Origin: Mucilaginibacter frigoritolerans
Lineage (GTDB): Bacteria > Bacteroidota > Bacteroidia > Sphingobacteriales > Sphingobacteriaceae
NCBI RefSeq assembly: GCF_007830615.1
Contig: NZ_VLLI01000001.1
Coordinates: 609,276 to 673,275 of the forward strand
Reading direction: 5' to 3'
DNA length: 64,000 nucleotides
This document shows positions 1 through 8,369 of the stretch, one piece after another (position 1 is the stretch's first letter; each line of letters opens with the position of its first letter). The translations under genes and the position numbers were made by a program. Under the pieces are notes generated by a model. That model ran no database searches. It saw only the letters and a list, made by a program, of their open reading frames with translations, and was not told the origin of the DNA.

Positions 1-389
1 TTGTCACCAGATAGGTCACCACTACCAGTGGTATGCTTTTCGCTCATCAGATCACCACTACCGGTTGTGTTTTTGTCACCAGATAGGTCACCACTGCCAG
101 TTGTATGTTTTTCGCCCATCAGATCACCGCTACCTGTTGTGTTTTTGTCACCAGATAAGTCACCACTGCCAGTTGTATGTTTTTCGCCCATCAGATCACC
201 GCTACCGGTTGTGTTTTTATCACCAGAAAAGTCGCCGCTACCGGTTGTGTTTTTGTCACCAGACAAGTCACCACTACCAGTTGTATGTTTTTCGCCCATC
301 AGATCGCCGCTACCGGTTGTGTTTTTGTCACCAGAAAAATCACCGCTACCGGTTTTATGTTTTTCGGGTATTAAATCCCCGCTACCGGT
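1..389. repeat. 36-bp in-frame tandem repeat array with 72-bp higher-order period
   Basis: About eleven head-to-tail 36-bp units, each encoding 12 residues on the minus strand. Two unit types (one containing gtttttgtcaccag, one containing gtttttcgcccatcag) mostly alternate, giving a 72-bp super-period. The order breaks once, near 210-280, where two S-type units sit next to each other. Differences between units are mostly at third codon positions, which argues for selection on the protein. Confidence 0.9.
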
Positions 390-518
390 TTGGTTTTTTT
401 TACCAATGGAAACTATTTCTGAATTAGCAGTATTTGTTAAACTTTTAGTTTGTGCAGATGTTGATATTGCTATAATTGAGCCTAAAATAAATACTGCTGG
501 AAATAATGCTTTTTTCAT
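1..518 (-). CDS. Secreted tandem-repeat protein, partial (C-terminus beyond left edge)
   Basis: The minus strand from the ATG at 518 encodes an N-terminal signal peptide (MKKALFPAVFILGS..., cleavage likely after STSAQ), a short Thr/Asn/Ser linker, and then about eleven 12-residue repeats from residue 44 on. The repeats alternate between two flavours, TTGSGDLSGDKN and TTGSGDLMGEKH. The reading frame is still open at base 1, so the C-terminus is not visible. I do not recognise a family. The glycine/aspartate-rich, weakly hydrophobic repeats suggest an extracellular or surface protein, possibly metal-binding through the regularly spaced Asp residues; that is inference. Long open frames on the plus strand here only mirror the repeats and lack any signal or other domain. 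Confidence 0.75.
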   Translation of the reverse strand, partial: MKKALFPAVFILGSIIAISTSAQTKSLTNTANSEIVSIGKKNQTGSGDLIPEKHKTGSGDFSGDKNTTGSGDLMGEKHTTGSGDLSGDKNTTGSGDFSGDKNTTGSGDLMGEKHTTGSGDLSGDKNTTGSGDLMGEKHTTGSGDLSGDKNTTGSGDLMSEKHTTGSGDLSGD

Positions 519-1114
519 ATTGAGTGTTAAATAAATTGCTTATACTTTAAGAATAGTGTTGTTTTTGTCTTGTAAATTAACAAATTAATTATTATTTTAT
601 TTATTTTTACGAATATTTTTTAAAAAAAAGTTCTATCCTTAAATACTAATTAATGTTTTTAAGGGGGTTTTAAATTTTTTTCAAATAACTAAAATGAAAA
701 AACGGCAATAACCAAAAAGACTATTGCTTGAAATTAAAATAAAAAAAAGTATTGAAATGGAATTGTTAAGAACAAATTTGTAAAATAATTGATTGTTAAG
801 CTTTAGGTTTAAAAAAAATTGAAATTTGCTTTAATAAATACTGTTTTATTAAAGTAAATAAAAAGGGCTTAAACTCAATTTTTAAAAAATGTAATTAACT
901 TGTCAATGTTCAATAATTTATCAATAACAAATATAAATAACTTTTTTAATTGGCAAAATAATTGACACTTAAAATGAGAGTTTTTTTTAACTGCTTATTA
1001 AAAAAGTTTGATTAAACCCAATAGTTTGATAATTTGCACCGCTAGAAAATTCACATCATAATTAAAAAAATCTTAATTATAACTTTCTATCCATTTAAAC
1101 GTAATAATATATTA
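519..1114. other. AT-rich intergenic region between divergent genes
   Basis: Nearly 600 bases, very AT-rich with many poly-A/T runs and no convincing ORF on either strand. It must hold promoters for the repeat-protein gene (leftwards) and the TPR sensor gene (rightwards). Apart from the candidate promoter at 1007-1036 I see nothing definable; no tRNA or long hairpin was recognised. Confidence 0.6.
1007..1036 (+). promoter_or_regulatory. Candidate Bacteroidota promoter for the TPR sensor gene
   Basis: TTTG at 1007-1010, a 19-base spacer, then TAATTTG at 1030-1036. This resembles the Bacteroidota -33/-7 consensus (TTTG, TAnnTTTG) with one base missing in the -7 box. It lies about 80 bases upstream of the ATG at 1115. 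Confidence 0.35.
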
Positions 1115-2551
1115 ATGAAGAAATCTTTATTGTTAATGCTTTTGGTTTGTCTTGCGTTTTTAGCCAGAGCGAAAAATATTGGAGATAATTCAGGTTTGGA
1201 TAGTAATGAGGTTATTAAACTGACTAAGCGTGGTTTTTCTATGCGTTTAACAGACCCTGAACAAACTGTTAAAGATGCAGGTAAAGCCTTAGCCTTGGCG
1301 CAAAAGATAAATTATACTGCAGGTATAGCCGAGTCTTGGCGAGTTATGGGGATAGGAAATTACTATCTGAATCAATCAGTAAAAGCTATTGATAATTATT
1401 TAACTGCACTTAATCTCTTTACCAAACTTAATGATTTGAATGGGGAAGGAAAGGTATATAATAATATTGGCAACTTGTACAGAGATAATGATTATGACCG
1501 TGCACTGGATTACTTTGAAAAGGCACTTGGAATTGCAAAGAGGCTGTCTGATAATAAATTAATAGCTCCGATATACCTAAATATAGGTAATGCTTACTAT
1601 AGCAAAAAGCGCTATAATCTGGCATTAAATTATTATAACAAGAGCAATGATTTATATATAGCTTTAAAGGATACTGTAAACCTTATAACTTGCATGCAAA
1701 ATAAAGGTGTAATTTATTTGTCTCTTAATGAGATGGATTTAGCCGAGGCCTTTTTGCTTTCTGCCAATAAAAAAGCAAAAGAGCTGGATTTAAATGATCC
1801 TGTAGCACGTATTGACCTGAGTCTTGCTGAGTTATATATGAAAAAGAATCAATTTGATGCTGCTGAAAAGGCAATAGACGAAGGGGTTACTTTTTCAAAT
1901 ATCATTAAAAATGAGAAAACACTATCTGATTTTAAATTAACCAGTTACGAACTGGAATATAAGAGAAAGAATTACGAGAAGGCATTAAACATTCTGCATG
2001 ATATTTACAGGCAGGACAGTGCAGTTTATAAACAAAATACTTCAACACAAATTAATTTAATACAGGAGCAAGTAAAACAACAGGCCCGTGAAAGGGAAAA
2101 CGAAATATTGTTACAACGCCAGAAATATGATCGTATAAGGTTTTGGGGCGTTACAATTGTTTTAGGTTTATTATTGGTGCTAGTGGGTATCCTGATAAGT
2201 AATGTGAAGCGTAAGGCTAAAACTAATATACAGCTAACTAACCTAAATGCAGAAGTTTCAAGGCAAAAAGACAACCTGGACAGAATAAATCATCATCTGG
2301 AAGAAATTATAGATGAGCGGACCAAAGACTTACAGGTAAAAAATAAGAAGCTTTCAGAATATTCATCCTATTTATCGCACCAAATCAGAGGGCCAATCGC
2401 AACTCTTAAGGGATTAATGAATCTTGAAAAGGAGGGCTTGGTGGATCAGCATGAATGCATCAGAATGATGAATAAGTGTGTAAGCGAAATCGATGATAAA
2501 ATTATCGAAATGAGCGATATGTTACATGACCCCGGGCGGATAGGATTTTAA
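1115..2551 (+). CDS. TPR sensor protein with histidine-kinase phospho-acceptor helix but no ATPase domain
   Basis: 478 residues. A signal peptide (MKKSLLLMLLVCLAFLARA) is followed by roughly 270 residues of tetratricopeptide repeats (repeated A..Y.KAL/N.GN.Y patterns), a transmembrane helix at about 343-363 (FWGVTIVLGLLLVLVG), a coiled coil, and a HisKA-like segment SHQIRGPIATLKGL with the presumptive phospho-histidine at 422. The protein stops 56 residues later, so the HATPase_c domain normally following is absent, and the downstream DNA shows no N/G-box remnants. It may be a phosphotransfer partner for another kinase or a degenerate kinase. The topology implies periplasmic TPR sensing with a cytoplasmic tail. 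Confidence 0.85.
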   Translation: MKKSLLLMLLVCLAFLARAKNIGDNSGLDSNEVIKLTKRGFSMRLTDPEQTVKDAGKALALAQKINYTAGIAESWRVMGIGNYYLNQSVKAIDNYLTALNLFTKLNDLNGEGKVYNNIGNLYRDNDYDRALDYFEKALGIAKRLSDNKLIAPIYLNIGNAYYSKKRYNLALNYYNKSNDLYIALKDTVNLITCMQNKGVIYLSLNEMDLAEAFLLSANKKAKELDLNDPVARIDLSLAELYMKKNQFDAAEKAIDEGVTFSNIIKNEKTLSDFKLTSYELEYKRKNYEKALNILHDIYRQDSAVYKQNTSTQINLIQEQVKQQARERENEILLQRQKYDRIRFWGVTIVLGLLLVLVGILISNVKRKAKTNIQLTNLNAEVSRQKDNLDRINHHLEEIIDERTKDLQVKNKKLSEYSSYLSHQIRGPIATLKGLMNLEKEGLVDQHECIRMMNKCVSEIDDKIIEMSDMLHDPGRIGF

Positions 2552-2622
2552 TTGAATATCCCTCTTTAGTTTAAAAGTGTTATGGCCATTTCTGGCACCC
2601 ATAATTATATCTGTAAGTTTAT

Positions 2623-2910
2623 TTATATAGGTAAGGATGAGTGGATTTGAGCTTCTATTAATCCTAGATAGATACAATACCATGATATCATTTGGAGGAT
2701 AAGTAACTTTCTGTGCCGCTTATACCCTTTTGTTTCAAAAGCAAGTGTTTCCTCGCCTGCAGTTACAAAAAATCTAACCTCACCCTTACTGGGTTTAAAA
2801 TGTGATTTTAATAAGTTATATACTTTTACCTTAAGCTTGCTTTCCGGATCGTGGATAGTTCCGTTCTTTAATGCTTCATTATTTGAAATTGAGATTAAAT
2901 AGTTTGACAT
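2623..2910 (-). CDS. Small hypothetical protein
   Basis: 95 residues from an ATG at 2910, beginning MSNYLISISNNEALKNG. I do not recognise a family. The first 75 residues are mixed charged/polar (KLKVKVYNLLKSHFKPSKGE), and the end is hydrophobic (LILQMISWYCIYLGLIEA), which might be a membrane tail or a frame-shifted end. It is convergent with the TPR sensor gene and lies upstream of the XRE regulator on the same strand. There is no clear ribosome site. It may be real but is uncertain. Confidence 0.4.
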   Translation of the reverse strand: MSNYLISISNNEALKNGTIHDPESKLKVKVYNLLKSHFKPSKGEVRFFVTAGEETLAFETKGYKRHRKLLILQMISWYCIYLGLIEAQIHSSLPI

Positions 2911-3109
2911 AATTCATAGATTAATGTATTATGTCAAATACAATTCTTACTCCAAAGTAATCATTGAAGTGGTGATTTGTGCTCATTACCAATAGTTTAT
3001 AGTGGTAATGAGGGTTCAATTCATCAAAAAAAGAAAATAGGCACCTTGTCTACGCATAAATGAGAAGACAAAAGTGTCATATTTAATGAACAGATTATTT
3101 AATCTGACG

Positions 3110-3478
3110 CTAAACTATAGCAGTTGTTTTGTTGCGTAATTCTTCATAAAGTAATATTACTTTACGTTGTAAATTTGCAATTTCTGCTTCACGGTCAACA
3201 ATTTTCTTTTGGGCAATACTCAAATTGGATACCTGTGGTTCGCTTTCTTCAGCATCAAGTGCAAGTAAGTTAATTACATTAACTTCATAGATGTTTGCAA
3301 TTTGTTCAAGGCGGGATAAGTTGATGTCTGTAACACCAGTTTCAATTTTTGAAAAAGCAGGGATTGAAATTCCTAAACGGTTAGCAACATCTTCCTGGCT
3401 CCAACCGCGTTGATGACGAATAGTTCTAATGTTCTTACCAACGGATTTATTGGTCTTCTTTTTTTGATTTTCATTCAT
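3110..3478 (-). CDS. XRE-family helix-turn-helix regulator
   Basis: About 122 residues. After a short Lys-rich start (MNENQKKKTNKSVG) there is a complete HTH_3/XRE domain at about residues 14-70: IRTIRHQRGWSQEDVANRLG, ISIPAFSKIETG, then INLSRLEQIANIYEV. A C-terminal helix (SIAQKKIVDREAEIANLQ) looks like a coiled coil for dimerisation. A TTG-initiated extension to 3493 is possible, but the ATG at 3478 is preferred because it directly precedes the conserved part. This is the usual size for a Bacteroidota single-domain XRE regulator. Its targets are unknown. It lies 160 bases downstream of pcrA on the same strand. Confidence 0.85.
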   Translation of the reverse strand: MNENQKKKTNKSVGKNIRTIRHQRGWSQEDVANRLGISIPAFSKIETGVTDINLSRLEQIANIYEVNVINLLALDAEESEPQVSNLSIAQKKIVDREAEIANLQRKVILLYEELRNKTTAIV

Positions 3479-3637
3479 AAGGTTTGTTCTCAATAGTTTT
3501 CTTAAGATATATTAGGACTAAAAGCATTTCAAAATTTGTGCCATTTTAATTAATGGGCAAAAAACGCAAATAAGTGAGTTAATAAATATCTTAATAAAAA
3601 ACTGGGGAATAAATTCCACGAAAAATGGGTATTTTTT

Positions 3638-5914
3638 TCATTGTATTTTTATAATCCTCAGTTTTGCAAACTTTAGAAGCAGTTGTTTTTGACCAATTTC
3701 TTTAAAGAAAATGGTTGCTTTTATATCTGGTTTATTGCCTTCAAGACTTATAACTTTTCCAAATCCGAATCTTTCGTGCTCAACATCCATACCAACCTGT
3801 AAGTTGCTTGTATCAGAAGGTGCAAAACCTGCTGATGGTACATGTGCTTTCGCTAAAATAGAGGTTGTTTTTACTGTTGGTTGTTTAGGTTTCGAAAAAG
3901 TATCATTCCCTTTACTCCAGGCGGTCCTTTCATCACTAAAAAACGCATCATTTCCGGTAACGGGTTTTGCAGTAAGATCCAGATCCAGATACCTTGCGTC
4001 AATTTCATCAAGAAAACGGCTTGGTTCGCAACTAATCAGCGTGCCAAATTTAAACCGGGAAGTGGCGTAGCTTAAAGTTAATTTGTTTTCGGCTCGTGTT
4101 GTGGCAACATAAAATAACCGGCGTTCCTCTTCAAGGTCAGTTCGTGAATTAAGTGACATTTGTGACGGGAAAAGATTTTCTTCCAATCCAACTACATAAA
4201 CTTGTGGAAATTCCAGCCCTTTGGATGAATGTATTGTCATTAATGAAACAGTATCAGCATTTGCATTATTATCCTTATCGTCATTTGTTAATAAAGCAAC
4301 ATCCTGCATAAAAACATCCAAACCTCTTTCTTCAATGTCCTCTCTTTCTGAAAACTCTTTTATACCATTTAATAATTCCTGTATATTCTCATACCTGTTT
4401 AATCCTTCAACAGACTTATCTTCATACAGATCCTTAAGGAGCCCTGAATGCTGTGCAATGTGCAGAGCCGATTCGTAAGCTGTTTGTGTTTTTGTAATTA
4501 CCTGGAAGCTTTGAATCATGGTAGCAAATGCTCCCACAGAAGCTGATGTCCGTCCATCTAGATATTTTGATGGATTAATAATTACTTCAAATGGCGTTAT
4601 CTGATGCTGATCGGCACTAACAATAATACGATCAACTGTGGTATCGCCAATACCCCGGCGTGGATAGTTAATAACCCTCTTTAATGCTTCTTCATCACTT
4701 GGATTAAAAGTAAGCCTGAAGTAAGCGATTAAGTCCTTTATTTCCTTGCGCTGATAAAATGACAATCCCCCATAAATTTTGTAAGGAGTACCCATTTTAC
4801 GCAGAGCCTCTTCCATTGAGCGTGATTGGGCATTGGTGCGGTAAAGAATGGCAAAATCATGCCATTTTAAGCCCCTGGTGCTCCGTTCCTGCATAATAGA
4901 TTCAGCTACAAGCTTACCTTCTTCGTTATCACTGAAGGCGCGCATTACCTTTATTTTATCGCCGGCTTCTTTCTCTGAAAATACATTTTTTTTAAGCTGC
5001 TCTTTATTGTTGGATATAATACTGTTTGCAACATTTACAATGTTTTGAGTAGAACGGTAATTTTGTTCGAGCTTAAATACTTTAAGGTCAGGATAATCTT
5101 TTTCAAAGTTGAGGATATTCTGAATATTGGCACCGCGGAATGCATAAATACTTTGTGCATCGTCACCAACTACGCAAATATTTTCGTTTACTGCCGCAAG
5201 TCTTTTTACTATTAAGTATTGTGAGAAGTTAGTATCCTGATACTCATCCACCATAAGGTATTTGAATTTATGCTGATACTTGTTAAGCACTTCGGGGTAA
5301 TTTTTAAGGAGCTCGTTAGTTTTAAAAAGTAAATCATCGAAATCCATAGCGCCGGCGCGATAGCAACGGGTAGCATAATTTTGATAAATTACGCCCAACT
5401 GTCCACGGCCACTTGAAAAGTCATCTGCTTGTATTTGTTCGTTTTTCTGATACTCTTGCCAGGAAACCAAGTTGTTTTTTGCTGCTGATATACGACTGTA
5501 AACGAAGTTTGGACTATATAGTTTATCGTCCAGATTCATTTCTTTTAAGATAGCCCTTAGTACACTTTTGCTATCATCAGTATCGTAAATGGTAAAGTTA
5601 TTCGGATAGCCAATTTTATCCGCCTCCACCCTCAGTAACTTTGCAAAAACAGAGTGAAAGGTTCCCATCCATATATTTTTGGCGTCGGGGCCAACTAAAT
5701 GATTAATACGCTCGCGCATTTCGCGGGCGGCTTTGTTGGTAAAGGTTAGTACCAATATATTGAATGCATCAACCCCATTGCGGATTAAATGTGCCACTCT
5801 AAAAGTAATAACCCTTGTTTTTCCTGATCCTGCGCCTGCAATAATCATTACCGGCCCGTTAATCTGTTTTACCGCAGCCTGTTGCTCCGGATTTAATCCC
5901 TGTAAATAATCCAA
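3638..5914 (-). CDS. pcrA: ATP-dependent DNA helicase PcrA/UvrD
   Basis: 758 residues, normal for the family. It is a superfamily 1A 3'-5' helicase used in nucleotide excision repair and in clearing RecA or RNA polymerase from DNA. Visible motifs are LNPEQQAAV (Q motif), GAGSGKT (Walker A, about residues 27-33), TFTNKAAREM (Ia), DEYQDTN (II), GDDAQSIYAFRGA (III), LEQNYRST (IV) and the VSLMTIHSSKGLEF region (V), followed by VATTRAE (VI). The C-terminal SH3-like tail VGMDVEHERFGFGKVIS is typical of PcrA. It begins with TTG at 5914, supported by a GGGAG ribosome site a few bases upstream on the coding strand and by the alignment of MDYLQGLNPEQ with family N-termini. Confidence 0.97.
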   Translation of the reverse strand: MDYLQGLNPEQQAAVKQINGPVMIIAGAGSGKTRVITFRVAHLIRNGVDAFNILVLTFTNKAAREMRERINHLVGPDAKNIWMGTFHSVFAKLLRVEADKIGYPNNFTIYDTDDSKSVLRAILKEMNLDDKLYSPNFVYSRISAAKNNLVSWQEYQKNEQIQADDFSSGRGQLGVIYQNYATRCYRAGAMDFDDLLFKTNELLKNYPEVLNKYQHKFKYLMVDEYQDTNFSQYLIVKRLAAVNENICVVGDDAQSIYAFRGANIQNILNFEKDYPDLKVFKLEQNYRSTQNIVNVANSIISNNKEQLKKNVFSEKEAGDKIKVMRAFSDNEEGKLVAESIMQERSTRGLKWHDFAILYRTNAQSRSMEEALRKMGTPYKIYGGLSFYQRKEIKDLIAYFRLTFNPSDEEALKRVINYPRRGIGDTTVDRIIVSADQHQITPFEVIINPSKYLDGRTSASVGAFATMIQSFQVITKTQTAYESALHIAQHSGLLKDLYEDKSVEGLNRYENIQELLNGIKEFSEREDIEERGLDVFMQDVALLTNDDKDNNANADTVSLMTIHSSKGLEFPQVYVVGLEENLFPSQMSLNSRTDLEEERRLFYVATTRAENKLTLSYATSRFKFGTLISCEPSRFLDEIDARYLDLDLTAKPVTGNDAFFSDERTAWSKGNDTFSKPKQPTVKTTSILAKAHVPSAGFAPSDTSNLQVGMDVEHERFGFGKVISLEGNKPDIKATIFFKEIGQKQLLLKFAKLRIIKIQ

Positions 5915-6032
5915 ATCGTCTCCCTTTTTTCTATTAGGGCGAAATTAGGGTTTTGAGGTGAAACGGGAAAGGAATTTCGTAATCCTAAAGTACCCGGCTA
6001 GTCAAAATTGTTCACGGTGAGAATAATGTAAA

Positions 6033-6066
6033 AAAAAGACCTGCTTTGATCAAAGCAGGTCTTTTT
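6033..6066 (-). terminator. Perfect palindromic terminator, possibly bidirectional
   Basis: A 34-base perfect inverted repeat (AAAAAGACCTGCTTTGA and its complement) flanked by A and T runs. It sits 30 bases after the stop of the leftward M1 peptidase gene, whose transcript would end in the U run encoded by the A tract at 6031-6037. Confidence 0.85.
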
Positions 6067-6095
6067 AATGAATTTTAAAATTCCTAAATCAATAA

Positions 6096-8066
6096 TTATT
6101 TTCCGCTCCAAACATTATTCTTCCTGTCAACATCAGGTAACTGATGGTCAGGGTCGAGTTCTATAGATTGAATAGCAGAGGTTGAAGGGTAAACAAATGT
6201 CCATTCGCCCGCACGTTGCCAAATATTTACCGGCAGATTAATGGTTTCAGTTTTGCCATTGGCCTGGGTAATTTTCAGGGTAACTGGCATAGCCATTTTT
6301 TCTTTATTTAATAAAGTGATCAAAGCGCCATTAGATGCATCATCCTTTACATATTTTACTGATTCAACTGCCTGATCAAGTTTCCAGGTAGTAAAGAACC
6401 ATGGTTTAAAGAACCAGTTTAAATCCTCACCTGAAGCATCATTCATCGCTCTGAAAAAATCGTATGGCAGCGGGTGTTTAAATGCCCAGTGTTTTACGTA
6501 TTCGTGGAAAGCATAATCAAAACGATCAGGACCTAAAACCACGTTGCGCAACATATCCAAACCTAAAGCGGTTTTGGTATAATACTGGCCGTAATCGTTA
6601 ATAGCTTCGGGAGCTACCATTAGTGGGTCTTTTGCTCTGGTCATCATACGGGCAATGCCGTTAGCCATTCTGGTTTTGCTATTGTAATATTCGCCATTGT
6701 TAAATTGCTGTGTAGCGTATTCATTAATGAAAGTATTGAAACCTTCATCCATCCACATATATTTACGCTCATTTGAACCTACAATCATAGGGAACCAGTT
6801 GTGCCCAATTTCGTGGGTAATATCACCCCATAGGCCGGCATTTTTTAAGTTACTTAAGCAAAATATAATACCGGGGTATTCCATACCTAAGGCAACACCA
6901 GACACACTTACTGCCGAGTTCCATGGATACTCAAAATATTCTTTTGAATAAATTTCCATGCTATTTTTTAGATATTCAGTTGAACGGCCCCATGAATCAT
7001 TACCAGAACTTTCAACAGGGTAGGTACTCATAGCAATACCTTTACGACCTGATGGGAAATTAACCCTTGCAGCGTCCCAGATAAATGCTTTTGATGCTGC
7101 CCATGATACATCACGGGTATTCAGCATTTTAAAGTGCCAGGTTAAAGAACCTTTAAATGGATGGGTTGCAGGATCATTAACTTCTTCCGGTTTAATAATC
7201 ATCACTGTTTTATCGCTGTTACGCGCTTCTGCTAAACGGCTTTGCTGGGTAGCAGTTAAAACCTGTGCGCCATTTTGTAAATCGCCAGAGCCTGCAACAG
7301 TCATATCTGCCGGGGCAGTAACGTAGTAGTCATAGTCCCCATAATCGCAATAAAACTCACCTAAGCCCATATAAGGCAGTGTGTTCCATCCTTCAACGTC
7401 ATCATACACACACATGCGTGGATACCACTGAGCAAGTTCGTATACATAGCCATCTTTAAATTTCTTGCGGCCCATTCTGTCAGCTCCGTAAAAAGGAATA
7501 GAGAAGCTATAATTAACTTTTACCTGTATTTTTTCGCCTTTTGGACCCATTGGGGTATTTAAGCGCACCTGCATACGGGCATCAGTAATTATTGGGTCAA
7601 CTTTATAAGTTTGGCCTTTGTAAGTAACTGAAACCGATTCAATATGGTAACCTCCACGATTAAAACCCTTAACATCAAAACGGTCGCCACCAATTGGAGT
7701 AGTTGCTGCTCCGCGTGAATCAGGTTTGAAAAGATTCTGGTCAAGTTGCAGCCATAAATAATCCAGATTATCAGGGCTGTTATTGGTGTAAGAAATGGTT
7801 ACTTCTCCGGTAATGGTAGTGTCCTTATCTGCTTCAGTTAAATTAGCTTTTATCAAGTAATCGGCACGATTTTGCCAATAGTGCTGGCCCGGCTGTCCGC
7901 TTGCCGATCTGGTATCACCAGTTGTAACCGGCCATGGTGTGGAATCAAAAACATCCAGGTGGTTATATTTTATAGAATCGGCTTGTGTTTGTGCCGACGC
8001 TGTTGTCGCCGTGATTAGGAGTAAACCCAACGCACTTAGTAAATAATTTAATTTTGAATGGTGCAT
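6096..8066 (-). CDS. Exported M1-family metallopeptidase
   Basis: 656 residues. A signal peptide ([18 protein letters not shown]) is followed by an M1 N-terminal beta domain, then the catalytic domain with the zinc motif HEIGHNWF at residues 418-425 and the third ligand in MWMDEGFN (Glu 441), exactly the HExxH-x18-E spacing of gluzincins. The exopeptidase motif appears as [10 protein letters not shown], so the usual GAMEN is altered in the first position but keeps the M-E core. A shortened C-terminal part follows. The protein probably acts as an aminopeptidase in the periplasm or at the surface. It is a single-gene unit with its own terminator. Confidence 0.93.
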   Translation of the reverse strand: MHHSKLNYLLSALGLLLITATTASAQTQADSIKYNHLDVFDSTPWPVTTGDTRSASGQPGQHYWQNRADYLIKANLTEADKDTTITGEVTISYTNNSPDNLDYLWLQLDQNLFKPDSRGAATTPIGGDRFDVKGFNRGGYHIESVSVTYKGQTYKVDPIITDARMQVRLNTPMGPKGEKIQVKVNYSFSIPFYGADRMGRKKFKDGYVYELAQWYPRMCVYDDVEGWNTLPYMGLGEFYCDYGDYDYYVTAPADMTVAGSGDLQNGAQVLTATQQSRLAEARNSDKTVMIIKPEEVNDPATHPFKGSLTWHFKMLNTRDVSWAASKAFIWDAARVNFPSGRKGIAMSTYPVESSGNDSWGRSTEYLKNSMEIYSKEYFEYPWNSAVSVSGVALGMEYPGIIFCLSNLKNAGLWGDITHEIGHNWFPMIVGSNERKYMWMDEGFNTFINEYATQQFNNGEYYNSKTRMANGIARMMTRAKDPLMVAPEAINDYGQYYTKTALGLDMLRNVVLGPDRFDYAFHEYVKHWAFKHPLPYDFFRAMNDASGEDLNWFFKPWFFTTWKLDQAVESVKYVKDDASNGALITLLNKEKMAMPVTLKITQANGKTETINLPVNIWQRAGEWTFVYPSTSAIQSIELDPDHQLPDVDRKNNVWSGK

Positions 8067-8369
8067 TTTTTATTTGTTCATATTTTACAGGGCAAATTAA
8101 CCAAATAAATTATGAATTCGATAATTGTAAGCAAAATGATATGATGAATTATTGAGGCTTCAATGAAAAGTGTTTTTGATTTTTTAAGGTTAAAAGTAAA
8201 ATTTAAATAAACTATGGCCGTTGTATGTTTAAAACGGCCTTGCAAAACTTTGTTTATCATTTGTAAAGATGATGATAGATAAAAAGCTGCTATAATAAAA
8301 ATACCCCTGTTTTATTTGCCCCTAATTGCAAACTATTCCGCATTGTTTTGTTGTATTTGAAGCGTAAAT
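8067..8369. other. Intergenic region between divergent genes
   Basis: About 300 bases, AT-rich, between the M1 peptidase and the hybrid kinase genes. A 60-codon minus-strand frame exists but has coding-unlike composition and no ribosome site. The promoters for both flanking genes should lie here, but I could not identify a convincing -33/-7 pair. Confidence 0.5.

Noticed and set aside
1..389. CRISPR-like regular repeats
   Set aside because: The 36-base units are contiguous with no unique spacers and keep one reading frame.
1..534. Plus-strand open frames with PLPVV-type repeats
   Set aside because: They are reverse-strand shadows of the 36-bp array; they begin at the window edge or at internal codons, have no signal peptide, and the minus-strand frame has a signal peptide and sensible repeats.
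8078..8260. 60-codon minus-strand ORF
   Set aside because: Low-complexity AT-rich composition, no ribosome site or family resemblance, and it lies in the promoter region of two divergent genes.
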